DNA of 44,503 bases, from positions 1 through 44,503 of the forward strand of contig JAKAKJ010000034.1 of assembly GCA_021824575.1 (NCBI GenBank), written 5' to 3'. Positions 24,890-31,402 of this stretch are shown here, piece after piece (the stretch's first letter is position 1; each line of letters opens with the position of its first letter). The notes below the pieces were generated by a model. The model had not been told where the DNA came from, did no database searches, and was given only the letters and a program-made list of their open reading frames with translations. This stretch comes from Chloroflexota bacterium. Its GTDB lineage: Bacteria; Chloroflexota; Anaerolineae; Anaerolineales; Villigracilaceae. The translations under genes were made by a program, and so were the position numbers.

Positions 24890-26361
24890 TGTTTACATCT
24901 ACCGCTTTTCTTTCGATCCTCCCCGAAACGCTCATTCTGATTCTCGGTGTGATTTTGCTGGTTGTTGAGCCATTCTGGAAGGTTAAAGACCCGGCGTCTG
25001 GGGGGGATGAGCAACGCCGGAATGCAGGCTGGCTGACGGCTGGCGGTTTACTTGCTGTTTTGGTCGTTAGTATTTTGGTTGGCCGCCCCGGTGACCCCAC
25101 TTCGACATTCGGCGGTTCCATCCGTTTCGATTGGCTCGGTTTTTTCTTCAAGATGCTCTTCGTCTTCGGCGCAGGCATCACAGCTCTGCTTTTGATGGAT
25201 CATGAAAAAGTCGGGCGCCGCGGTGAAGCATACGTGTTGCTGCTGGCTTCCACCATCGGCATGTGCCTGATGGCCTCCGCTGCTGACCTCGTCATGCTCT
25301 ATCTTGCCATTGAAACGACCTCCATTCCGCTTTACGTTTTGGCGGGTTTCATGCTGACCGATGAACGCTCGACCGAAGCAGGCTTCAAATATTTGTTGTT
25401 CGGTGCGATGGTCTCGGCCATCATGCTGTACGGTTTTAGCCTGCTGTATGGGTTCACCGGGACGACGAATCTTTACGCTCTGGCTGATGCGTTCAAAGCC
25501 GGACAGTTGGCGGCTCCCGTTTTATTTGGCTTGATCATCCTCGTCGTGGTTGGACTCGGCTTCAAGGTCTCGGTGGTTCCGTTCCACTTTTGGGCGCCGG
25601 ATGTGTACGAAGGCGCTCCGACCCCAATCTCCGGTTTTCTTTCAACCGCATCCAAAGCCGCGGGCTTTGCTGTGATTGCCCGACTGTTCCTTGTAGTCTT
25701 TCACGGTGTGACTGTTGATTGGGCCACGGTCTTTGCCATTTTGTCTGCGGTTACGATGACGGTAGGCAACCTGCTTGCATTGCCGCAGAAAAACCTAAAG
25801 CGAATGCTGGCCTATTCGTCCATTGCCCACGCTGGTTATGCCATGATTGGGATCGTAGCGGTATCCAAATTGGGAATTGCCAGCGTAGTCTTTTATCTGC
25901 TGGCTTATATCGTGACTAACCTGGCTGCCTTCGGAATCGTCATGACGGTTGGCCGCGTCACTGGCTCGGATGAATACGATGCGTATCGCGGGCTAAGCCG
26001 ACGCTCACCGTGGCTGGCTTTGGTCATGCTGGCCGCGTTCCTGTCGCTGGCGGGAATGCCGCCCTTTGGCGGATTCATTGCAAAGGTCCTGGTCTTTGCC
26101 GCAGGCATCCAGGCCAATTACATTTGGCTGGTTATCATCGGCATCCTGAATTCCATTGTGGGACTCTACTACTACTTGAACGTGTTGAAGTATGTGTACC
26201 TGTTCCGCATGGAGAAGGAAGACGAAGAGGCGCATCCCATTGCGGTTACGCGTCCGTATGTGATTGCGTTGGTGGTGCTGGTACTCGGTATCATCCTGCT
26301 TGGGACGGTCTTTGCCCCGTGGTTCGGCTTCTCGAACGCGGCCGCAATGAACCTGTTTTGA
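24889..26361 (+). CDS. nuoN: NADH-quinone oxidoreductase subunit N
   Basis: A 490-residue antiporter-like subunit that lies closest to the quinone module. Its Glu142 (YLAIETTSIPLYVL) and Lys226 (LGFKVSVVPFHFWAPD) are conserved, followed by VYEGAPTPISGFLSTASKAA. Its ATG overlaps the stop of the previous gene by one base (TAATG), with GGGAGG 6 bases before, so translation is coupled. It is the last nuo gene here, and the F0 operon follows with its own promoter. Confidence 0.95.
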   Translation: MFTSTAFLSILPETLILILGVILLVVEPFWKVKDPASGGDEQRRNAGWLTAGGLLAVLVVSILVGRPGDPTSTFGGSIRFDWLGFFFKMLFVFGAGITALLLMDHEKVGRRGEAYVLLLASTIGMCLMASAADLVMLYLAIETTSIPLYVLAGFMLTDERSTEAGFKYLLFGAMVSAIMLYGFSLLYGFTGTTNLYALADAFKAGQLAAPVLFGLIILVVVGLGFKVSVVPFHFWAPDVYEGAPTPISGFLSTASKAAGFAVIARLFLVVFHGVTVDWATVFAILSAVTMTVGNLLALPQKNLKRMLAYSSIAHAGYAMIGIVAVSKLGIASVVFYLLAYIVTNLAAFGIVMTVGRVTGSDEYDAYRGLSRRSPWLALVMLAAFLSLAGMPPFGGFIAKVLVFAAGIQANYIWLVIIGILNSIVGLYYYLNVLKYVYLFRMEKEDEEAHPIAVTRPYVIALVVLVLGIILLGTVFAPWFGFSNAAAMNLF

Positions 26362-26370
26362 CGCCGTTTA

Positions 26371-26400
26371 TTGACACTGATTTGGCCTGTTTGTTATAAT
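26371..26400 (+). promoter_or_regulatory. Near-consensus promoter of the F0 operon
   Basis: TTGACA (26371-26376), an 18-base spacer and TATAAT (26395-26400) match the consensus exactly at both boxes. The predicted +1 (about 26407) is only 2 bases before the ATG at 26409, and there is no Shine-Dalgarno, so the mRNA is probably leaderless. Confidence 0.8.
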
Positions 26401-26408
26401 CGTGCGAC

Positions 26409-26687
26409 ATGGCGCAATCGAACGAAGAACGCAAGAACATTATCAACACAGTATTGATTGTAATGGTAGGGCAGGTCGGATGCCTGACTCTCATTATTGT
26501 TCTGGCATCCTTGTTCGGTGGGTTGTGGCTCGATAGAACTTTCAATACGAAACCGTTGTTCACATTGATCCTGCTTTTTGCAGGCATCCCTCTCTCGGTC
26601 ATTCTGATGCTGGTTATTGCGCGTCGGACGATTGCGAGATTGAAATCTAAACCCGACACAGAAGAGAAGAAAGATCTCTCTGCATAG
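26409..26687 (+). CDS. AtpZ/AtpI-like ATP synthase accessory protein
   Basis: A 92-residue protein with two membrane helices. The first holds LIIVLASLFGGLWLDRTF, where GLWLD is a common AtpZ/AtpI-type piece, and the second is PLFTLILLFAGIPLSVILML; a charged C-terminus follows. Such proteins lead many bacterial atp operons and are linked to c-ring assembly or to Mg/Ca uptake. It starts at the first base region of its transcript (see the promoter just upstream). atpB begins 8 bases after its stop. Confidence 0.8.
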   Translation: MAQSNEERKNIINTVLIVMVGQVGCLTLIIVLASLFGGLWLDRTFNTKPLFTLILLFAGIPLSVILMLVIARRTIARLKSKPDTEEKKDLSA

Positions 26688-26695
26688 GAGGCAGC

Positions 26696-27703
26696 TTGGA
26701 AACTCAGAAACGCAGACCCTGGCGGCGTTGGGTCGTATTGGCGCTGATGATCGTTGGATTCGTTGTTGGCGGGATGACCTATTTTGCTCCCGTTCAACCG
26801 GAGATCACCTTCGCAGCTGAACGGCTGGTCGAGGAGCCTCTATTCACCTTGCCGGTCATTGGCCCGTTCTATCTGGTGAATACAATCCCGCCATTGATAT
26901 TCACGGTGCTTTTGGTGCTTGTCCTCGCGTTCTATACAAACCGCTCCATGAAGAAAAGCGCTCAGACCGACCTGGTCCCGCGTGGAATTGGGAATTTGAT
27001 GGAAGCGTTTTTTGAATTGCTTTATAACATGACCGAAGGTGCGACGGGCGCAAAATGGGCGCCCGTGATCTTCCCGTGGTTTGCCACGATCATGTTTTAT
27101 GTGTTATTCGCTAACCTTCTCAAACTGATTCCGGGCTTCGAATCAATCGGTATCTTGCGCCAGGTAGCTCAGGGACACCCTGTCACAGGAGGCATCTTGC
27201 AACCGGGTGAGGTGCCTAATGGTTATGTGCTTGTACCGTTCCTGCGCGGTGTCTCCATAGACCTGAATTTCACTTTAGCCATCGCCTTGATTTCTGTCTT
27301 TATGACGCAGGTCATCGGCATACAGACGCAGGGATTTGGTTACTTCTCAAAATTTTTCAATGTGCGCAATATGTTCAAAGTTCCGTTCTTCGGTGCGATG
27401 GACTTTCTAGTTGGCCTGCTTGAGATCATCTCGGAAATCTCCAAGATCATTTCGTTTGCCTTCCGTCTTTTTGGCAATATGTTTGCGGGCTTGGTGTTGG
27501 TGGCGATTGTTTCTTCATTGTTGGGCAAGATCAGTATTCTGCCCTCGATGATTCTGCTGTTCGAGCTCTTTGTCGGTGTCATCCAGGCATTTGTGTTCGG
27601 CATGTTGACGATGGTCTTCATGGCGCAGGCTACGCAGGGTCACGGTCACGAAGAAGAGCATGAGGAAACTCATGTGGAACCTGCGGAAGCTCACGCATTA
27701 TAA
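26696..27703 (+). CDS. atpB: ATP synthase F0 subunit a
   Basis: A 335-residue membrane subunit that forms the proton half-channels of ATP synthase. The essential Arg is R257 in SFAFRLFGNMFAG. The C-terminus carries an unusual acidic, His-rich tail (HGHEEEHEETHVEP). No ATG fits the N-terminus; I use TTG at 26696, preceded by AGGAGG at 26686-26691 with a 4-base gap. A segment near residues 150-185 (GHPVTGGILQPGE) is a periplasmic loop insertion. It lies between the AtpZ/I-like gene and atpE. Confidence 0.93.
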   Translation: METQKRRPWRRWVVLALMIVGFVVGGMTYFAPVQPEITFAAERLVEEPLFTLPVIGPFYLVNTIPPLIFTVLLVLVLAFYTNRSMKKSAQTDLVPRGIGNLMEAFFELLYNMTEGATGAKWAPVIFPWFATIMFYVLFANLLKLIPGFESIGILRQVAQGHPVTGGILQPGEVPNGYVLVPFLRGVSIDLNFTLAIALISVFMTQVIGIQTQGFGYFSKFFNVRNMFKVPFFGAMDFLVGLLEIISEISKIISFAFRLFGNMFAGLVLVAIVSSLLGKISILPSMILLFELFVGVIQAFVFGMLTMVFMAQATQGHGHEEEHEETHVEPAEAHAL

Positions 27704-27735
27704 AAACTCAAGGAAATAATCAGGAGGCTTATACA

Positions 27736-27975
27736 ATGGAAGGTAATATTTTGGATGCTGCCCGATTCGTGGGCGCTGGCTTGGCGATGATCGGCGCGGC
27801 GGGTGCGGGTGTGGGGATCGGTCTCAGCGTGCAAGGCGCTCTTACCGGTATGGCTCGGAATCCGGATACTTATGGTAATCTGCTGACGAACATGATCCTG
27901 GGCATCGCCTTTTCGGAAGCGATCGCGATCTATTGTATGGTGATCGCGTTCCTCATGCTCTTCAAAGTTGTGTAA
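27736..27975 (+). CDS. atpE: ATP synthase F0 subunit c
   Basis: A 79-residue hairpin of two helices, the proton-carrying rotor subunit. The ion-binding acid is Glu61 (AFSEAIAIY). The loop ARNP links to the F1 stalk. Helix 1 has GVGIGLSVQ; the Gln expected for sodium binding in the GVGQG position is replaced by Ile, and the residues after Glu61 are Ala and Ile, so I predict H+ rather than Na+ coupling. AGGAGG lies 7 bases upstream of the ATG. Confidence 0.95.
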   Translation: MEGNILDAARFVGAGLAMIGAAGAGVGIGLSVQGALTGMARNPDTYGNLLTNMILGIAFSEAIAIYCMVIAFLMLFKVV

Positions 27976-27992
27976 TTGGATAGGAGCATCAA

Positions 27993-28727
27993 ATGGAAGC
28001 GCTTGGTATTAATCTCGGTCTTCTTGTTGTTCAAATCATCGCTTTTATCATTGTCTTCCTGACCCTTCAGGCATGGGTCTATAAGCCGATGCTGAACATG
28101 ATGGAGTCCCGCAAGAAGAAGATCGCTCAGGGCATGGAAGATGCTCGTATCGCGGCGGATGCTCGCGCAGCGGCGGAGAAGGACGCGGCGAAGATCGTAG
28201 CGGACGCCCAGGCTCAGGCCGCTCGCGTCGTGAACGAAGCAACGGCTCGCGCGGAAAAAGCGGCGGCTCAAGTCAAGGCAGACGCGGACAAGGAAATCGT
28301 CAAATTGCGCGAAGGTGCGGCAAACGAAGCGGCGGTGGAACGCGACCGCATTCTCGGCGACCTGCGCGGACAGGTTGCGGCGCTGGCAATTGCCGCGGCT
28401 CAAAAGTTGATTGGCGATGCCATTGATGAAAAGCGCCAGCACGCGTTGATTGACGAGTTTTTCTCCGGCGTCAAATCCGGAAAGGTGGTTGTGCTGGATG
28501 GGACGGATTTCAAGGGCAGTTCGGCTGAAGTTACCAGCGCATTGCCATTGAGTCAGACCGAACAGGACGCGGTTAAAAAAGATGTGCTTGCCAAAGTCGG
28601 CGCACAGGCTGTAACGTTCCGTGTTGATCCATCCATTCTCGGCGGCATTGTCATTAAAGTCGGTGACAAAGTCGTGGATGGTTCTGTCTCTGGAAAACTC
28701 GAGGGCCTGCGGCAAAGTCTGAAATAG
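27993..28727 (+). CDS. atpF: ATP synthase F0 subunit b fused to the delta C-terminal domain
   Basis: A 244-residue fusion. Residues 1-30 are a membrane helix (LLVVQIIAFIIVFLTLQAWV), then a long Ala-rich coiled coil runs to about 145 as in subunit b. From about residue 180 the sequence changes to a delta-type ending, with LSQTEQDAVKKDV followed by GGIVIKVGDKVVDGSVSGKL, which matches the delta C-terminal domain. The delta N-terminal helical bundle, about 105 residues that bind the top of F1, is absent. Other b/delta fusions known to me, as in mycobacteria, keep a full delta. No F1 genes follow; a terminator does. Confidence 0.88.
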   Translation: MEALGINLGLLVVQIIAFIIVFLTLQAWVYKPMLNMMESRKKKIAQGMEDARIAADARAAAEKDAAKIVADAQAQAARVVNEATARAEKAAAQVKADADKEIVKLREGAANEAAVERDRILGDLRGQVAALAIAAAQKLIGDAIDEKRQHALIDEFFSGVKSGKVVVLDGTDFKGSSAEVTSALPLSQTEQDAVKKDVLAKVGAQAVTFRVDPSILGGIVIKVGDKVVDGSVSGKLEGLRQSLK

Positions 28728-28744
28728 GATTTTTTCGACAGATG

Positions 28745-28781
28745 AGGGTTTTGGCGATAGAATTGCCGAAACCCTTTTTTG
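28745..28781 (+). terminator. Terminator of the F0 operon
   Basis: AGGGTTTTGGC (28745-28755) pairs with GCCGAAACCCT (28765-28775) with one G-U pair, then a T-tract follows. It lies 17 bases after the b/delta gene and 129 before murE. The rest of the 182-base gap holds a perfect palindrome next to murE and no gene. Confidence 0.8.
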
Positions 28782-28891
28782 TTTAATAGCATCCATCCGA
28801 GATGGATCAAGAATTTCCTGGATACGAGCAACACGGATTTTAATAGCCCTCGTATTTTTCCCTGCGACATCCATGTTCTCAAATCAATTAC

Positions 28892-28903
28892 CCTGAATTC
28901 AGG
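28892..28903. promoter_or_regulatory. 12-base perfect palindrome before murE
   Basis: CCTGAATTCAGG lies 6 bases before the murE ATG. It may be an operator for a dimeric regulator, or simply chance. No clear ribosome site other than its final CAGG is visible. Confidence 0.35.
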
Positions 28904-28909
28904 TCTGAC

Positions 28910-30580
28910 ATGAATTTAAAAACACTAAAACAGATCTTCGCCGAGCTTTCGTTCGACCATTCTCCCGCGCAATTACCCGATGTTCCAATCAGCGGTATCG
29001 CCATTGACAGCCGCGCAGTCAAGCCTGGCTATCTCTTTGTTGCAATGAAAGGCGGTTCTGCGGATGGACATGATTATATTCAAAGTGCGATTCAAAACGG
29101 CGCGGCGGCGATTGTGGGAGAGAATGAATTAAGCGGACTTGCGGTTCCTTATGTTCGACTCGAAAATTCGCGCCAGGCCCTGACCTGGATCGCGGGCGCG
29201 TTTTACGATTGGCCTGGCCGCAAGCTGACGATGATCGGCGTCACTGGCACGGACGGTAAAACCACAACGACAAATTTGATCTATCAAATACTGCTTGCTG
29301 CAAATATCAAAGCAGGGATGATTTCAACCGTCAACGCGGTGATCGGCGGCGAAGTTTTGGATACCGGCCTTCACGTCACAACGCCGGACGCGCATGATGT
29401 TCAATATTATCTGGCGAAGATGGTCGAGGCCGGATTAACTCATGTTGTGCTGGAGACAACCTCGCATGGCTGGGCGCAGTATCGCACGGACGCCTGCGAA
29501 TTTGATGTCGGCGTGATTACCAACATCACGCATGAGCACCTTGATCAGCACGGTTCCTATGAAAACTATCGCGCGGCGAAAGGAAGGCTGTTTGCAAGCC
29601 TTGAGACGACTCTGCCGAAGAAGCAAGGTAATCCGCGGCTGGCTGTTTTGAATCGCGATGACCGCTCTTATGAATATCTTGACGCGATCACAAAAGTAAA
29701 AAAGGTAAGCTATGGATTGGGAGGAAACGCGGATGTGCATGCCGAGAGAATCGAATACAGCCCGTCCGGGCTTCAATTTGAAGCGGCGCTTAATTCTCTG
29801 CGCGTAGCCATAAAGAGTAAACTGATCGGTGAATACAATATCTCAAATTGCCTCGCGGCGCTGACTGCGACCGTCATTGGTTTGGGTATCGAACCCGAAA
29901 TCGCGGCGCAAGGTATCGCCTCATTGGAAGGTGTCCCGGGCCGTATGGAGCGAATTGATATGGGGCAAAGCTTTACCGCCATCGTTGATTTCGCTCATAC
30001 GCCCAATGCGTTGAAGGTTACATTGGAAGCCGCACGTGAAATGCTTTCCTCGTCAACTGCAAAGAGTGCGAAGGCCGCGAAGAAAGAGCCAAATCTTGGT
30101 GTTCTTGACGAGCTTCGCGGTTCAGAAAAACAAAGCGAGACATCGCGCGTCATTGTGGTATTCGGTTCGGCGGGATTACGCGATAAAGAGAAACGCCGCA
30201 TGATGGCAGAGACGTCCACAGAGCTGGCCGATCTAACGGTATTGACTGCCGAGGACCCGCGCACAGAATCGCTGGATGGAATCCTCAAGGAAATGGCAGC
30301 CGGCGCGAGGTCCCGCGGCGGACGCGAGGGCGAGACGTTTTGGCGCGTCGCAGATCGCGGCGAAGCCATCAAGTTCGCGTTGAGTCTGGCGCATCCCGGC
30401 GACATCGTTCTGTCATGTGGAAAGGGCCATGAACAATCCATGTGTTTTGGAAAGATCGAATATGCGTGGGATGACCGCGTTGCGATGCGCGCCGCGCTGG
30501 CAGAGTTGTTACACGTCGAGGGGCCGAAAATGCCTTATCTGCCGACTCAGGATAAAACGGAAGTAGAGTGGTTGAAATGA
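28910..30580 (+). CDS. murE: UDP-MurNAc-tripeptide synthetase (MurE) with a repeat-derived insertion
   Basis: A 556-residue Mur ligase, about 50 longer than usual. It adds the third amino acid to UDP-MurNAc-dipeptide in peptidoglycan synthesis. The N-terminal domain has IDSRAVKPGYLFVAMKG, the ATP loop is GVTGTDGKTTTT near residue 116, and NITHEHLDQHGS is typical of MurE. The amino-acid motif is EDPR rather than DNPR, so the third residue cannot be assumed to be diaminopimelate. Residues about 380-412, from SSSTAKSAK to GSEKQSE, form an insertion between a helix and the strand VIVVFG. The DNA there resembles an intergenic inverted repeat. The gene overlaps the GNAT gene (ATGA). Confidence 0.9.
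   Translation: MNLKTLKQIFAELSFDHSPAQLPDVPISGIAIDSRAVKPGYLFVAMKGGSADGHDYIQSAIQNGAAAIVGENELSGLAVPYVRLENSRQALTWIAGAFYDWPGRKLTMIGVTGTDGKTTTTNLIYQILLAANIKAGMISTVNAVIGGEVLDTGLHVTTPDAHDVQYYLAKMVEAGLTHVVLETTSHGWAQYRTDACEFDVGVITNITHEHLDQHGSYENYRAAKGRLFASLETTLPKKQGNPRLAVLNRDDRSYEYLDAITKVKKVSYGLGGNADVHAERIEYSPSGLQFEAALNSLRVAIKSKLIGEYNISNCLAALTATVIGLGIEPEIAAQGIASLEGVPGRMERIDMGQSFTAIVDFAHTPNALKVTLEAAREMLSSSTAKSAKAAKKEPNLGVLDELRGSEKQSETSRVIVVFGSAGLRDKEKRRMMAETSTELADLTVLTAEDPRTESLDGILKEMAAGARSRGGREGETFWRVADRGEAIKFALSLAHPGDIVLSCGKGHEQSMCFGKIEYAWDDRVAMRAALAELLHVEGPKMPYLPTQDKTEVEWLK
30050..30125. repeat. Inverted-repeat element inside murE
   Basis: AACTGCAAAG on the left and CTTCGCGGTT on the right (its complement AACCGCGAAG matches 8 of 10) border a stretch of GCGAAGG/CGCGAAG units. 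The style resembles the degenerate repeat at 4282-4359. The length (about 76-98 bases) keeps the murE frame open. Confidence 0.55.
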
Positions 30581-31167
30581 TCGAGGTGAAGCCGGTGGTG
30601 TTGACGGGGCGTTATGTGCGTCTTGAACCGTTGAGCGAAGCGCATGTGCCTGGATTGGCAGAGATTGGCGTCGGCCAGCCGTTCTGGGATTTTATGGTTT
30701 ATGGGAAAATGGAAGGCGCGGATGATATGTTGAACTGGGTCAAAGACTTGTTGGGCCGCGCCGCAAAAGGCACAGACTTGCCGTTCGTCGTGATTCATCT
30801 CGCATCTGGACGTGTGGCAGGCGCGACGCGCTATCTCAACATCGCGCCAGAGAACCATGGCCTGGAAGTGGGCGGCACGTGGTACGGACTCGAATTTCAA
30901 CGCACGGCGGTGAATACGGAATGCAAATATTTGTTGATTAAACATGCTTTCGAAGATTTGGGATGCATCCGTGTGCAACTGAAAACTGATTCGAGAAATG
31001 TTCGCTCGCAAAAGGCGATTGAACGCATTGGCGCGGTGAAGGAAGGCACGCTTCGCAATCACATGATCCTGCCGGATGGATATATTCGCGATTCGGTGTT
31101 CTACAGCATTACAGATTCGGAGTGGCCAAAGGTAAAAGCGCGGCTGGAAAAGATGTTGGAGAAATAA
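30577..31167 (+). CDS. GNAT acetyltransferase (RimJ/RimL type)
   Basis: A 196-residue N-acetyltransferase. It starts with VVLTGRYVRLEPLSEAHV, typical of the RimJ/RimL group. The acetyl-CoA site is less obvious than usual but AFEDLGCIRVQLKTDSRN and RSQKAIERIGAVKEG, the classic helix-turn with the Asn for cofactor contact, are clear. The substrate may be a protein N-terminus or a small amine. The ATG at 30577 overlaps the murE stop by 4 bases, so translation is coupled to murE, although a functional link is not obvious. Confidence 0.88.
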   Translation: MIEVKPVVLTGRYVRLEPLSEAHVPGLAEIGVGQPFWDFMVYGKMEGADDMLNWVKDLLGRAAKGTDLPFVVIHLASGRVAGATRYLNIAPENHGLEVGGTWYGLEFQRTAVNTECKYLLIKHAFEDLGCIRVQLKTDSRNVRSQKAIERIGAVKEGTLRNHMILPDGYIRDSVFYSITDSEWPKVKARLEKMLEK

Positions 31168-31265
31168 AGGTTTTCATCTGTATGTCTGCCAGATTTAAGC
31201 TTGTGGCGAAGAGATCGAGCGCAGGTATGCGATGATGCGCCCGGATTGGAGTGCAGGCGAGGTAA

Positions 31266-31290
31266 AGGCGTCCTCCTTGTGAGGACGCCT
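31266..31290. terminator. Terminator-like hairpin after the GNAT gene
   Basis: AGGCGTCCTC (31266-31275) pairs perfectly with GAGGACGCCT (31281-31290). The T-tract after it is broken (GGTTTGCGTTT), so I rate it as likely but weak. It lies about 100 bases after the GNAT stop and 113 before the end of the convergent P-type ATPase gene. The rest of the gap has no gene. Confidence 0.6.
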
Positions 31291-31402
31291 GGTTTGCGTT
31301 TAATCATTTTCAGAATTTTGTTGAATTTTCGAGCTAAATTTTTCAGCCTTCAAGTGTCGGCATCGTAGTGGGAGTAAACAGATCGGCGTGGGCTACATGG
31401 GG

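Noticed and set aside
27930-28874. Long minus-strand open frame of 314 codons across atpF
   Set aside because: It lies opposite the well-supported b/delta gene, has no family resemblance and arises from the codon bias of Ala-rich coiled-coil sequence.
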